A DNA stretch of 64,000 nt from Chryseobacterium endalhagicum (GTDB taxonomy: Bacteria; Bacteroidota; Bacteroidia; Flavobacteriales; Weeksellaceae): NCBI RefSeq assembly GCF_016745235.1, contig NZ_JAELVM010000003.1, positions 124,001-188,000 of the forward strand. The letters are read 5' to 3'. The translations under genes were made by a program, and so were the position numbers. The notes beneath the pieces are model-generated. The model made no database searches. It saw only the letters and a list, made by a program, of their open reading frames with translations, and was not told the origin of the DNA. Position 1 is the stretch's first letter; the number at the start of each line of letters is the position of its first letter. Below, one piece after another: positions 42,475-51,251 of this stretch.

Positions 42475-43122
42475 ATGAAGAGATTGATTTTAAGCCTGTG
42501 TACTGTTTTCATAGCCCAGAAAAGCATTGCCCAAACCCTGGAAAAAATGAGCTGGTTCAATGAACCCGAAAAATGGGAGATCAGCAATAACCGTTTGTCA
42601 ATGGCTGTAACGCCGCAGAGTGATTACTGGAGAATTTCCCATTATGGCTTTACAGTAGATGATGCTCCTTTTTATTATACAACGTATGGCGGAGAATTTG
42701 AGGCCAAAGTAAAGATCAGCGGAAATTATAAAGCAAGATTTGATCAGATGGGTCTTATGCTGAGGACTGACAAGGAAAATTATATAAAAGCAGGTATTGA
42801 ATTCGTAGATGGAAAATACAACCTCAGCACTGTGGTTACTCATGGGACCAGCGACTGGAGTGTGATTGCATTAGACAAAACGCCTTCTGAGGTCTGGATA
42901 AAAGCGGTAAGAAGGCTGGATGCTGTGGAGGTGTTCTATTCTTTTGATGATAAAAATTACACGATGATGCGTAATGCTTATCTTCAGGACAATACTCCGG
43001 TTATGGTGGGCTTAATGGCGGCTTGCCCCGACGGACAGGGCTTTACTGCAGTTTTTGAGAATTTTAAAGTAAAGCATCTACCCGATCAGCGCAGGCTGAA
43101 ATGGCTTGAAAACAATAAATAA
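42475..43122 (+). CDS. Secreted DUF1349 (concanavalin-like) protein
   Basis: 215 residues: signal peptide to about residue 19, then a single DUF1349 domain, a beta-sandwich related to laminin-G/ConA lectin folds (WKDYWRISHYGF-like SDYWRISHYGFTVDDAPFYY, FDQMGLMLRTDKENYIKAGIE, VGLMAACPDGQGFTAVFENFKV). Probably binds or acts on glycans outside the cell; no catalytic residue can be named. Terminator at 43163-43186. Confidence 0.85.
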   Translation: MKRLILSLCTVFIAQKSIAQTLEKMSWFNEPEKWEISNNRLSMAVTPQSDYWRISHYGFTVDDAPFYYTTYGGEFEAKVKISGNYKARFDQMGLMLRTDKENYIKAGIEFVDGKYNLSTVVTHGTSDWSVIALDKTPSEVWIKAVRRLDAVEVFYSFDDKNYTMMRNAYLQDNTPVMVGLMAACPDGQGFTAVFENFKVKHLPDQRRLKWLENNK

Positions 43123-43820
43123 CGATTGAATTTTTATTCAATATACAGTCAATTTTTATTCACCTCCCTTTTTTGGGAGGTTTTTTGTTTTGAAAAAGGG
43201 TTATTAAATTTTCTTCAATTGATATTTCACCGGATAAAGAATCCAATCTCAGAATTTCTATGTACCACAGCAAGCTCAGGCAACAAAATCTCTTTTTAAA
43301 ATATTATATGCTATGCTATTTTGTGTGCATAAAATCACTAATTTTACAGCTTATTACCAATTTGTTTAAGGACAAAGGACAACACAGAATATGTAATGAA
43401 AAAAAAATGCGCTCAGCTATTCCCAACCCTTAAAAAAACTTCGGCTTGTACAATGACTATTATTAATACATTTTCGCACTAATCACGCGGAAAACATAGA
43501 TCATTTTAAGCATTTATGAAGGCCTGGACCTCGTTTTCTGAACTTTTGTTTCCGGACATGGGCAGACAACGTCAAACTTTCACGTGGTATACTATTAACA
43601 ACGGACTTCCACAGCGCTGTACAAAGTCTCTTGTTAAGAATTGTTATGACCCTGTCCCGATCTCTGATAAAAGAGAAACGGCAATATGCTGTGCAGCCAC
43701 CTCTGAAGTTATAAAAACTCAAAAAAAACTAATTATCATAACCACCGATAGGAGAACAGGAAAATCTGCTGAAATTCCTGATCAATTATCGACGAAAACT
43801 CTCAATTAAAAACAAATTTT
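43123..43820. other. Long intergenic region without a convincing gene
   Basis: 698 bp. The terminator CCTCCC/GGGAGG (43163-43180) followed by TTTTTT is at the left. A plus-strand frame (43516-43809) and an overlapping minus-strand frame exist, but neither has protein-like composition or family marks. CCCAACCCTTAAAA (43422-43435) recalls 35353-35366. No promoter of the Bacteroidota type was clear before 43821. Confidence 0.5.
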
Positions 43821-44432
43821 ATGAATGAAAGAATCTTAATCGCTGATGATCATTATGTAGTACGGGCGGGAACTGCCCTGGTGTTAGAATCTGCTTTTCC
43901 GGAGCTAACTATAGATTTTGCTGAAAATTATGAGCAGGTGCAGAAACATCTGGCCGCCCAACCCTATGACCTGATCCTTTTGGATATTGATATGCCGGGA
44001 ACCCAATATAAGAAAATGATTCCGGAGCTTAAAAGAATCCGGGAAGATCTTAAGATTCTGGTATTTTCCGGTCATGACAAAGATGTAGCTATACAGTATA
44101 TACGTGAAGGTGCTGAAGGCTATCTGAGCAAACAAAGCAGTGAAAAAGAAATCCGGGGTGCGGTAAAATCGGTTCTTGAAAAAGGCTATTATTACCCAAG
44201 CGAACTGATAGGCCTGATAATCCAGAATAAACAAAGCAACCCTGAAGAAAAGCTGTCTTCGAGAGAGCATGAGATCTTTAATCTGCTTGCGAGCGGCATT
44301 GGAAATCTTGAAATTGCCAATAAGCTGGACATCCAGATGTCTACCGTAAGCACCTACAAAAAAAGAATCTTTAAAAAACTGAATATCAGCAATATCGCTG
44401 AACTGATCAAAGTACATGAAACGATGCACTGA
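43821..44432 (+). CDS. NarL-type response regulator (orphan)
   Basis: 203 residues. Receiver domain with acidic pair Asp9/Asp10 and phosphoacceptor Asp55 (LILLDIDMPG); Lys in SKQSS near 110. LuxR helix-turn-helix from about 143 (LSSREHEIFNLLASGIGNLEIANKLDIQMSTVSTYKKRI). No histidine kinase lies beside it. Its output domain closely resembles that of the regulator at 53869-54522. Confidence 0.92.
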   Translation: MNERILIADDHYVVRAGTALVLESAFPELTIDFAENYEQVQKHLAAQPYDLILLDIDMPGTQYKKMIPELKRIREDLKILVFSGHDKDVAIQYIREGAEGYLSKQSSEKEIRGAVKSVLEKGYYYPSELIGLIIQNKQSNPEEKLSSREHEIFNLLASGIGNLEIANKLDIQMSTVSTYKKRIFKKLNISNIAELIKVHETMH

Positions 44433-44467
44433 CAGATCTGAGAATTAACAGTTTTTATTTAAAAATC

Positions 44468-44499
44468 GGGGCTGGAATGCCTTTAAGACATCCAGCCCC
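44468..44499. terminator. GC-rich hairpin after the response regulator
   Basis: GGGGCTGGA and TCCAGCCCC are exact complements around 14 nt. The T tract on the plus side is weak (TGTAC), so it may be a bidirectional stop or an mRNA-stability hairpin. Confidence 0.6.
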
Positions 44500-44609
44500 T
44501 GTACAAAAACAAGTTACCGGTTTAGCTTTTCAGCCAGTTCCGGAATATTTTTACAAGTATTTCTTTATCCTATTGATTGTGTTTTCAGAACCGTATGCAA
44601 AGACTATCA

Positions 44610-45461
44610 TTAATACAATCTTTGTACGGATAGAAACAGCTCTCTGGTATTGTCCGCAGTACTTGAATCCGAAGTGGTTGAATTGCTGGATCCTGCCGTA
44701 GATTTATTGTCAACACGGAATGCGTAATACACCCTGTACCATCTCGGTTCCGGTTCCTGCATGGTAATATCAAAGGTCACCGTCTCGTTGTGCGTCTGGG
44801 TAAGATAAACACCGTCATCAAACTGTCGGAAGGTCCCCGGAGAAAGCTTTATATTTCCGTTGTCCGAGTCTCCGGTATGCGTAGACATTTCTGAAACCCA
44901 GATCTTGATATCCGAGGTACTTACATTATAAAGACGCGGGTTAAATGTCGTGGCAGATCCTGTTCCTGCAGAGCTGCCGTCGAACTGTGCATCCAGCCTT
45001 AACACACCGCCTAAAACCGGAAGATCCGAAAGATACGTGCTGGCCAGGGTATTGGTTCCGGAAGTTCCTGCCGGAATACTGCCGTGGTAGTACACCAGCT
45101 CACCTACTACAATATCATCATCATTACTTCCTCCAAAGGCAAATTTCCAGGTTTCTCCATTGAACATATAATAACCCGGCTTATCTACTTTTGCGGTTTT
45201 TACAGAAGCAGTCGTTACAGCCTCAGTGATATATACTAAAGCTCCAGTCTGGTCTGCCAGATACACATTGTCTTTGGCTTTAAGCTGGTTTCCTGTCATT
45301 CTTGGAGCAATAACGCCGTCCGCAACACTGGCAATGTCAGGTTTTCCGGCAACATGAAGAGTGGCTTTGGGAGATTCTGTATTGATACCAATCTGAGCAG
45401 AGAAAGTCGTTGAAATAAGAGTTAAGGCCAGACTGCAAAGAGATAATTTAATTTTCTTCAT
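44610..45461 (-). CDS. Secreted protein with GINT..P.ATL stalk motif
   Basis: 283 residues with a signal peptide (to about residue 22). Then IGINTESPKATLHVAGKPD, a repeat-like opening common to Flavobacteriia surface proteins and tail-fibre-like stalks. The remainder is Ser/Thr/Asp-rich beta sequence (SAGTGSATTF, SNSTTSDSSTADNT). Probably exported and surface-bound; function unknown. A TAACTTTG box (plus-strand 45563-45570) could be its promoter, with a leader of about 95 nt. Confidence 0.75.
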   Translation of the reverse strand: MKKIKLSLCSLALTLISTTFSAQIGINTESPKATLHVAGKPDIASVADGVIAPRMTGNQLKAKDNVYLADQTGALVYITEAVTTASVKTAKVDKPGYYMFNGETWKFAFGGSNDDDIVVGELVYYHGSIPAGTSGTNTLASTYLSDLPVLGGVLRLDAQFDGSSAGTGSATTFNPRLYNVSTSDIKIWVSEMSTHTGDSDNGNIKLSPGTFRQFDDGVYLTQTHNETVTFDITMQEPEPRWYRVYYAFRVDNKSTAGSSNSTTSDSSTADNTRELFLSVQRLY

Positions 45462-45728
45462 TTTTAATTATATTTGTTTTTTATAAGGCAGAGCAGTATC
45501 AGACCAATATTATATCAGAAGCCAACCTGTTTGCAACCCGATATTTTTAATTGATCTGACGGCAAAGTTATCCGTTGCGGTAAATCAATTTTATTGATAA
45601 GCAGTGAAAAACCGGAAACGGCTTAAAAAACACAACAAACTAAAAAACAACAGCTTAAACCAGTCATTTCCGGATATTGACTGCCCATGTAGCTATTGAA
45701 ACAAAAGCTAATTTTTCAGGAAACACAA

Positions 45729-46688
45729 ATGATGATCGCTAAACACACAAAAACAGAAAAAATTGAGCACTACAAAAGAGAGCTGATTCATTATTATATG
45801 ATCCTGATGTCTTCTGTTCTTTTGGTCTATGCCCTTATTTTCACATTTATCGTACCGGACAAAACCATGTCCTGGTATCTTTACGGCGGATTGTTTTTCA
45901 TGGTATATTCTTATATTATCATTCGTAAAAGTTATTCGGTAGATGCATTGGTTCATACCTATATGATCTCAGCTTCGTTTTATAATTTTTACATTATGCT
46001 GGCTTTCTGGGATAATTCTGTGGCGAGTTTTGTCTGGCTGATTCCTATTCTTCTGGCCGCCTATGTTTTTTTTACCCGAAAATATGTTTTGATGTATTTC
46101 GTATTTATTCTTCTCAATATTGTTCTGGGCTATCTGATTTCTAAAAATTTTGATTTCAATTTTCCCAAACACAGCCCTGAAGATGTAAGAATGACCGATA
46201 CCTTTCTGATGATCTCAAACGTAGCGGTCATAGCCCTTCTCCTCTATTTTAAAGACAAGATCAAGCGCGTTGAGATCTACAGTGAAATTGAGGAAAAGAT
46301 TCAGGCTGATCATAAAACAACCCCTCTTGCCGAAAAAGACCCTTTTTCAGAAGATCTGTTCGCAAAAATCGAAAGTACGATGAAAGAAAAGCATCTGTAC
46401 AAGGATGTAAACTTTAATATTTCCAAACTCTCTGCAGAAATGGGGATCAACAGCAGTTATATTTCAAGATCGATACGCTATAAAGGCTACCCGCATTTCA
46501 ACAATTATCTTAACCTGTACAGAATCAACTGTGTGAAAAAGCTCCTTGATGAAAATGATCTGGAAAAAGTGACCTTAATGTACATCTACACCGAAGCAGG
46601 ATTTTCCAATCAGTCTACCTTCAACCGGGTTTTTAAACAGATCGAAGGCACCACACCTTCCGAATACATCAGCAAAATAAGGCAATAA
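45729..46688 (+). CDS. AraC-type regulator with N-terminal membrane domain
   Basis: About 319 residues. The N-terminal 180 residues hold six hydrophobic segments (for example YYMILMSSVLLVYALIFTFIV, VLMYFVFILLNIVLGYLIS, FLMISNVAVIALLLYF). The C-terminal 95 form an AraC helix-turn-helix domain (FNISKLSAEMGINSSYISRSIRY; MYIYTEAGFSNQSTFNRVFKQIEGTTPSEYI). The frame extends to a TTG at 45696, but ATG at 45729 or 45732 is likelier. It would sense a membrane or extracellular signal; the MFS gene next door is a possible target. Confidence 0.88.
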   Translation: MMIAKHTKTEKIEHYKRELIHYYMILMSSVLLVYALIFTFIVPDKTMSWYLYGGLFFMVYSYIIIRKSYSVDALVHTYMISASFYNFYIMLAFWDNSVASFVWLIPILLAAYVFFTRKYVLMYFVFILLNIVLGYLISKNFDFNFPKHSPEDVRMTDTFLMISNVAVIALLLYFKDKIKRVEIYSEIEEKIQADHKTTPLAEKDPFSEDLFAKIESTMKEKHLYKDVNFNISKLSAEMGINSSYISRSIRYKGYPHFNNYLNLYRINCVKKLLDENDLEKVTLMYIYTEAGFSNQSTFNRVFKQIEGTTPSEYISKIRQ

Positions 46689-46803
46689 TCGGTTATGCCA
46701 ATAAACCTTATCGACCAAAGCGTTTTCAGGATTGAAAAAATATCATGAACTTTACAGGACTTAATTTCCATAAAAACCACAGCGTTTTTAATCGTAAAAA
46801 AGC

Positions 46804-48006
46804 ATGAATCTATCTGAAAAAGCAGAAAAAGGAAGCCCGCGTTTCCGGTATATAAAACTTTGTATTTTCTTTTCGGGACTTTCTGTATTTGCACAGCTTT
46901 ATCTTTTTCAGCCGATGCTGCCCACCGTAGCGGAATATTTCAAAACAACGGCCGGCGACAGCTCGCTTCTGGTTTCTTCCTCTACCATCGGGATGGCCAT
47001 AGGTCTGTTGTTCTTTGCTTTTAAGGCGGACAGCTATTCAAGGAAAAACCTGATGACCTTTTCACTGGTTTCTTCTGCACTGCTTACCATTATTTCAGCG
47101 TGGATGCCCAGCCTGAGCCTTCTGATTGCAACAGGAGTTTTAAAAGGGTTTGTCGTGTCTGGAGTTTCTGCTGTTGCTTTGGCCTACCTCACCGAAGAAG
47201 TGAATATTTCCGTAGTAGCGCTGGCCATCAGCATGTACCTCAGCGGAAACACCATTGGCGGAATGAGCGGGAGAATACTGGCGACTATTCTGGCCGGTGA
47301 GTTCGGATGGCGGAATGCCGTTCTGATCATAGGAATAGAAAGTCTTCTGCTAGGTCTGGTTTTCTGGAAACTGTTCCCGGAATCTAAGTTTTTTAATCCT
47401 CAGAAAACGGATTATTCCCTTAAAGTAAAACAGATGAGGAAGTTTCTCACAGATTCTTATATGCTGCGTCTATACTTTATTGCGGCCCTTCTGATGGGTA
47501 CTTTTGTAAGTGTTTATAATTATCTGACCTTCAGACTTGAAGACCAGCCGTTTTCTTTAAGCCATTTCGTGATTGCCTTTATTTTTTTAATGTATATTTT
47601 CGGCGTATTCGGAACGATGATTACCAGCAGGCTTTCCAAAAGATTCAGCCGTAATTTTATCCTCAAAGGTTCGGTGCTGTTTATGCTTCTCGGTACCCTG
47701 TTTCTGCTGTCAGAAAATATTTATGTTCTTATTTTCGGTCTGGGACTGTTTACCCTTGCATTTTTTGCCGCTCATACCATGGCCAGCCAGATGACCGCGC
47801 TTCATGCGAAACACGGAAAATCTTCTGCTACTTCCATTTACTGGCTGTTTTATTATTTCGGGTCCAGTATTCTTGGCAGTGGTACCGGATATATCCTACA
47901 TTCATTTTCATGGAATGTCTTTATAGCGGTTCTGGTATGTTCCGTCGGAATTTCATTTGCCCTTGCTGCAAAGAATATAGATTTAAAAGACCCTAAAGTT
48001 TTTTAG
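46804..48006 (+). CDS. MFS transporter
   Basis: 400 residues with twelve predicted membrane segments. Starts with a charged MNLSEKAEKGSPRFRYIK and a first helix LCIFFSGLSVFAQLYLF. The loop FKADSYSRKNLMTF is in the position of the A-motif, and the second half repeats the pattern (ITSRLSKRFSRNFILKG). It is similar in general form to YnfM/Bcr-type exporters. Substrate unknown. It follows the membrane AraC regulator by 115 bp on the same strand. Confidence 0.88.
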   Translation: MNLSEKAEKGSPRFRYIKLCIFFSGLSVFAQLYLFQPMLPTVAEYFKTTAGDSSLLVSSSTIGMAIGLLFFAFKADSYSRKNLMTFSLVSSALLTIISAWMPSLSLLIATGVLKGFVVSGVSAVALAYLTEEVNISVVALAISMYLSGNTIGGMSGRILATILAGEFGWRNAVLIIGIESLLLGLVFWKLFPESKFFNPQKTDYSLKVKQMRKFLTDSYMLRLYFIAALLMGTFVSVYNYLTFRLEDQPFSLSHFVIAFIFLMYIFGVFGTMITSRLSKRFSRNFILKGSVLFMLLGTLFLLSENIYVLIFGLGLFTLAFFAAHTMASQMTALHAKHGKSSATSIYWLFYYFGSSILGSGTGYILHSFSWNVFIAVLVCSVGISFALAAKNIDLKDPKVF

Positions 48007-48155
48007 AAAACAAAAGATACCACATACATACCACGCTCTATTTTTCCATTTTATGTGAATTTTAAAGAAAGCATCGATATTTTAACATGTAATTAATTAT
48101 TGATGTGAAAAATTTAACAAAACATTCAAAGATAACTCCTGTTTACTATAATGCG

Positions 48156-48170
48156 GGGCATAGTATTTGC
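48156..48170 (+). promoter_or_regulatory. Candidate sigma-54 promoter
   Basis: GGGCATAGTATTTGC: GG (48157-48158), 10 bp, GC (48169-48170). Matches the -24/-12 pattern including TTGC; the base before GG is G instead of T. ATG at 48212. Confidence 0.4.
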
Positions 48171-48211
48171 AATTAACTATCTACTATACACCTTTCTAAA
48201 CTCACCAAATT

Positions 48212-48628
48212 ATGAATGCAGCAGATCTTAAAATTAAAAACTTAGTTGAGTACAAAAATCAAACGTACACCATCACGGAAATCTTCCAGGGCAGAGATCA
48301 TAATTATTTTGTAAAAATCGAAAATGCCATCCACAGTATTGCCGTTCCGGCAGAAGCCATCAAGCCTATCCAGATAACGGAAGAATGGCTTGAAAAATTC
48401 GGTTTTCTACGAACGTATGCCTCGGAAGAACGGATCCGGTATGAAAGACCGGAAACATTTATAAAATATGATTTTGATTTAAGTTCAAAGAAGATACTGG
48501 AAGGACTGAAGATTTACGGCAATTCTATCAGATGCAGGTATATCCACGAGTTCCAGAATATCTTTTCGTGTCTTTTTGGAAAGGAACCGACAGCAGCCAA
48601 TTACAGTTTGCTGAAAACCCATTCTTAA
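48212..48628 (+). CDS. Small conserved protein of the mobile-element/phage-associated type
   Basis: 138 residues. The central ITEEWLEKFGF and the C-terminal YIHEFQNIFSCLFGKEPT recall the conserved LTEEWLLKFGF...HQLQNLYFALTGEEL signature that I have met in Bacteroidota proteins from mobile elements; here the end is diverged. No catalytic motif. Function unknown. A possible sigma-54 promoter and, after the gene, a strong terminator (48647-48675) frame it. Confidence 0.65.
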   Translation: MNAADLKIKNLVEYKNQTYTITEIFQGRDHNYFVKIENAIHSIAVPAEAIKPIQITEEWLEKFGFLRTYASEERIRYERPETFIKYDFDLSSKKILEGLKIYGNSIRCRYIHEFQNIFSCLFGKEPTAANYSLLKTHS

Positions 48629-48646
48629 CTTAGCATTGACCATAAA

Positions 48647-48675
48647 AAAACCGCTGTATTTTGCAGCGGTTTTTG
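48647..48675. terminator. Bidirectional terminator
   Basis: AACCGCTG and CAGCGGTT pair around TATTTTG with A and T runs outside; shared by two convergent genes. Confidence 0.85.
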
Positions 48676-48700
48676 TTTTCTGTTTTGACAATAAATGATT

Positions 48701-49219
48701 TCAGCTCTTCCGGGAATACAGTTCCACCTGCTTTTGTAGGCGTTTTCTTTTGGCATTCTCCCTTTGTTCTTTGCGGAAATCCCAGGGTGAAACTGCCTTT
48801 TTATCGGTCCATAAACCTATTTTCTTAGTTTTTGCCGTGTTTTGCATTGCTCCAAGATCAGCATTTTTGGAATACGCATAATACCACCAGCCATAGCCTG
48901 CTTTGATGATTTCTGCGGAAAGATACTTCCCATTATCATAATATACTTTTGCTACCGAGCGTCCGTAGCGGTCTTTATTGGTTTCTACAAACGTGATCTG
49001 CCTGGAAAAAACCTGATCTGATGTAAACTGCTTAGCATTTTTTCCGAATGGCTGCCGTTTTTCCGGACAGTCTACTTCTGCCAGCCTGAGTTTCTTCTGT
49101 ACATTTCCATCCAATAAAACGGTAATGGTGTCTCCATCTGAAATTCCTACTACTTTTGCCTTTGTCTGTGAAAAAAGGGAAAGGGGAAAGCATAGTAATG
49201 CATAAAAAATCATCTTCAT
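48701..49219 (-). CDS. Secreted staphylococcal-nuclease-like (thermonuclease) protein
   Basis: 172 residues: signal peptide (cleavage after SLFSQ), then an SNase OB-fold. The catalytic pattern is visible: KVVGISDGDTITVLL (Asp ligands), LRLAEVDCPEKRQPFG (Arg and Asp/Glu region) and RYGRSVAKVYY (second Arg). It is a Ca2+-dependent phosphodiesterase acting on DNA or RNA outside the cytoplasm. Basic C-terminus (RENAKRKRLQKQVELYSRK). Confidence 0.9.
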   Translation of the reverse strand: MKMIFYALLCFPLSLFSQTKAKVVGISDGDTITVLLDGNVQKKLRLAEVDCPEKRQPFGKNAKQFTSDQVFSRQITFVETNKDRYGRSVAKVYYDNGKYLSAEIIKAGYGWWYYAYSKNADLGAMQNTAKTKKIGLWTDKKAVSPWDFRKEQRENAKRKRLQKQVELYSRKS

Positions 49220-49504
49220 GCTGCGAAATTATAGATTTATTCCGGAAACCCTTTACTACAAGGCATTTTTATTTGTTTTTTGATCAAAAAAAGCTGTACA
49301 GAGTCCTTTGTATAATTAAGGAAAGGAAGTTTGAAGCCCGAAAAGGGGGTTATTGAGATCCAAAGACACAAATACGCTGTGATTTTTACAATTTTCTAAT
49401 CCGCTTCAGCAAATTCAAAGGCAGCTGTTTAATATCATTGTCTAATAGTAACTTCCAGCTTCACTCCTCCCAGCTTCCAGCCTTTTCTTTTATCTCAAAT
49501 CTGT

Positions 49505-50356
49505 TTACTGCTGTACAAATTCTAATCGGAAAGCTTTCGGACTTTTCCCGCGCTGGCTTTTGAAGAATTTATTGAGGTGGCTTTCATCTGTAAAACCAAG
49601 CTCGTCGGCAATTTCAGTAATCCGTCTGTCGCTGTGTTTCAGGCGGTGCTCTATTAAAGTGGTTTTATAGTTATTGACATAAGACTGCAGGGTTTCTCCA
49701 CTGTGTTTTTTGAAATATTTCCCCAGATAGTTTTCTGAAAATCCAAATGCTTTGCTGATGCATTCCGTACGGATCATTTCCGGTTCATAAATATGGCTTT
49801 GAATATAGTTCAGGATATTGATGATGCGGGATTCTGATGCTTCATCTATTTTCTGGGGCAGATATTTGGCTATATTCCGGGCGACCACAACAATAAGCGT
49901 ATTGATCAGCTGTGCCGTGATATCACTGTGATATACATCTTTATTCACTGCTTCTCTTATTAAAGCTTCCACAATAGGACGAACCAGGGTTTTATCGCTC
50001 TGATTTTTTAAAATACATCCGGGTTTATGATTCGCATTCTCCATGATATACTCCAAACGCTGGATGTTTTCCTTTGAAATATTGCTGTCCTTCAGATAAA
50101 TATTCGTGAACTGCAAAAAGAAAAACCGGGTCGTACTGTCTATCCAGAACTGGCTGCAGTCCTGCGGAGTCAGAAGGAACATATGATTATTGGAATATTC
50201 GAAGCTGTGTTTGTTGATGCAGTGGCGCCCTGTCCCTGATAAAATAAAGACCAGCTCGAAAAAGTTCTTCCGGGTTTCTTTTTCCGGAAAAGTATCCAGG
50301 GTTTCGAAATGAATGCTGTACGGCTGGTATAATACATCTCTGTTCATACAAATCAT
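49505..50356 (-). CDS. AraC-family regulator of the acetolactate decarboxylase operon (likely)
   Basis: 283 residues. N-terminal AraC cupin domain (FELVFILSGTGRHCINKHSFEYSNNHMFLLTP) and C-terminal double helix-turn-helix (TECISKAFGFSENYLGKYFKKHSGETLQSYV; ITEIADELGFTDESHLNKFFKSQRGKSPKAFR). Divergent from the acetolactate decarboxylase gene, with about 100 bp between, so it probably controls that operon; the inducer is unknown. Start at 50356 or at the ATG at 50347. Confidence 0.9.
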   Translation of the reverse strand: MICMNRDVLYQPYSIHFETLDTFPEKETRKNFFELVFILSGTGRHCINKHSFEYSNNHMFLLTPQDCSQFWIDSTTRFFFLQFTNIYLKDSNISKENIQRLEYIMENANHKPGCILKNQSDKTLVRPIVEALIREAVNKDVYHSDITAQLINTLIVVVARNIAKYLPQKIDEASESRIINILNYIQSHIYEPEMIRTECISKAFGFSENYLGKYFKKHSGETLQSYVNNYKTTLIEHRLKHSDRRITEIADELGFTDESHLNKFFKSQRGKSPKAFRLEFVQQ

Positions 50357-50459
50357 GTTTTATTTTCTGTAGCAAAAATATACAAAAACATAGAAACAAT
50401 ATACCAATAATTTGCTCAAAATCAGTATAATTTTGCTTCATCGGAAACAAATTATCCCT

Positions 50460-51227
50460 ATGATCAAAACCATATTATCTTTCAGCCTTCTCACTTCGGC
50501 TTCGGTTTCATTCAATGCACAGCAGACTGATAAAGTCTTCCACTACTCTACGATGGACGGCCTGAGAAACGGTGTTTACATCGGTGACCTGACCGTGAAA
50601 GAATTAAAGAAGAAAAGCGATTTCGGACTGGGCACTTATAATTTCCTGGACGGCGAACTTGTCGCGCTGGACGGTAAAATCTACCGCATTGCCACTGACG
50701 GATCTGTAGCAGAAGCTGATGAAAACAGAAAAGTGCCTTTCGGATCATTTACCTTTTTCAAAAAAGATCAATCAATGGTCCTTGACCATATAAAAAATGT
50801 AGAGGAACTTCAACAGAAAATATTGGAGATCCTTCCTTCCCGCAACCGTTTTTATGCGATAAAAATTAAAGCCGATTTCAGTACTCTGACGTTGGGCGGA
50901 GCTGTTAAAACTGATGAAAAAGACACGACAGGAATTGCTGTTTTTATGAAAACAAGACCGCTCTACAAAAAACAAAACATTAAAGGAACTTTTGTAGGGT
51001 TTTACAGCCCTGCATATGTGGGCGGACTGGATCTTTCACCGTTCCATTTTCATTTTTTATCAGAGGACAAAACGGTAGGCGGACATATGATAGAAGGAAA
51101 TTTTTCAAATACAAAAATCATCGTAGAGCTTGATGAAAAAAATGTATTTGAAGTTCAGCTGCCGGACAGCCATAATGAAGGTTATCAACGCAACTGGACA
51201 TCTTCCGAAGCTAAAGCTCAGTATTAA
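50460..51227 (+). CDS. Exported alpha-acetolactate decarboxylase
   Basis: 255 residues from the ATG at 50460. Unlike most ALDCs the protein has a Sec-type signal (MIKTILSFSLLTSASVSFNAQ). Family signature: GLGTYNFLDGELVALDGKIYR near residue 60, a long lever (DHIKNVEELQQKILEILPSRNRFYAIKI), and the zinc-binding His-x-His of FHFHFLSEDKTVGGHMIEG. It decarboxylates acetolactate to acetoin. Export outside the cytoplasm is unusual. First of an operon with the cupin-MRJP and monooxygenase genes (25 and 127 bp gaps). Confidence 0.92.
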   Translation: MIKTILSFSLLTSASVSFNAQQTDKVFHYSTMDGLRNGVYIGDLTVKELKKKSDFGLGTYNFLDGELVALDGKIYRIATDGSVAEADENRKVPFGSFTFFKKDQSMVLDHIKNVEELQQKILEILPSRNRFYAIKIKADFSTLTLGGAVKTDEKDTTGIAVFMKTRPLYKKQNIKGTFVGFYSPAYVGGLDLSPFHFHFLSEDKTVGGHMIEGNFSNTKIIVELDEKNVFEVQLPDSHNEGYQRNWTSSEAKAQY

Positions 51228-51251
51228 ATTCATTCAAAAAATTATCAATAT

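Noticed and set aside
43516..43809. 97-codon ORF before the orphan response regulator
   Set aside because: Composition is not protein-like, an overlapping opposite frame is equally long, and no motif is seen. Kept only as part of the intergenic description.
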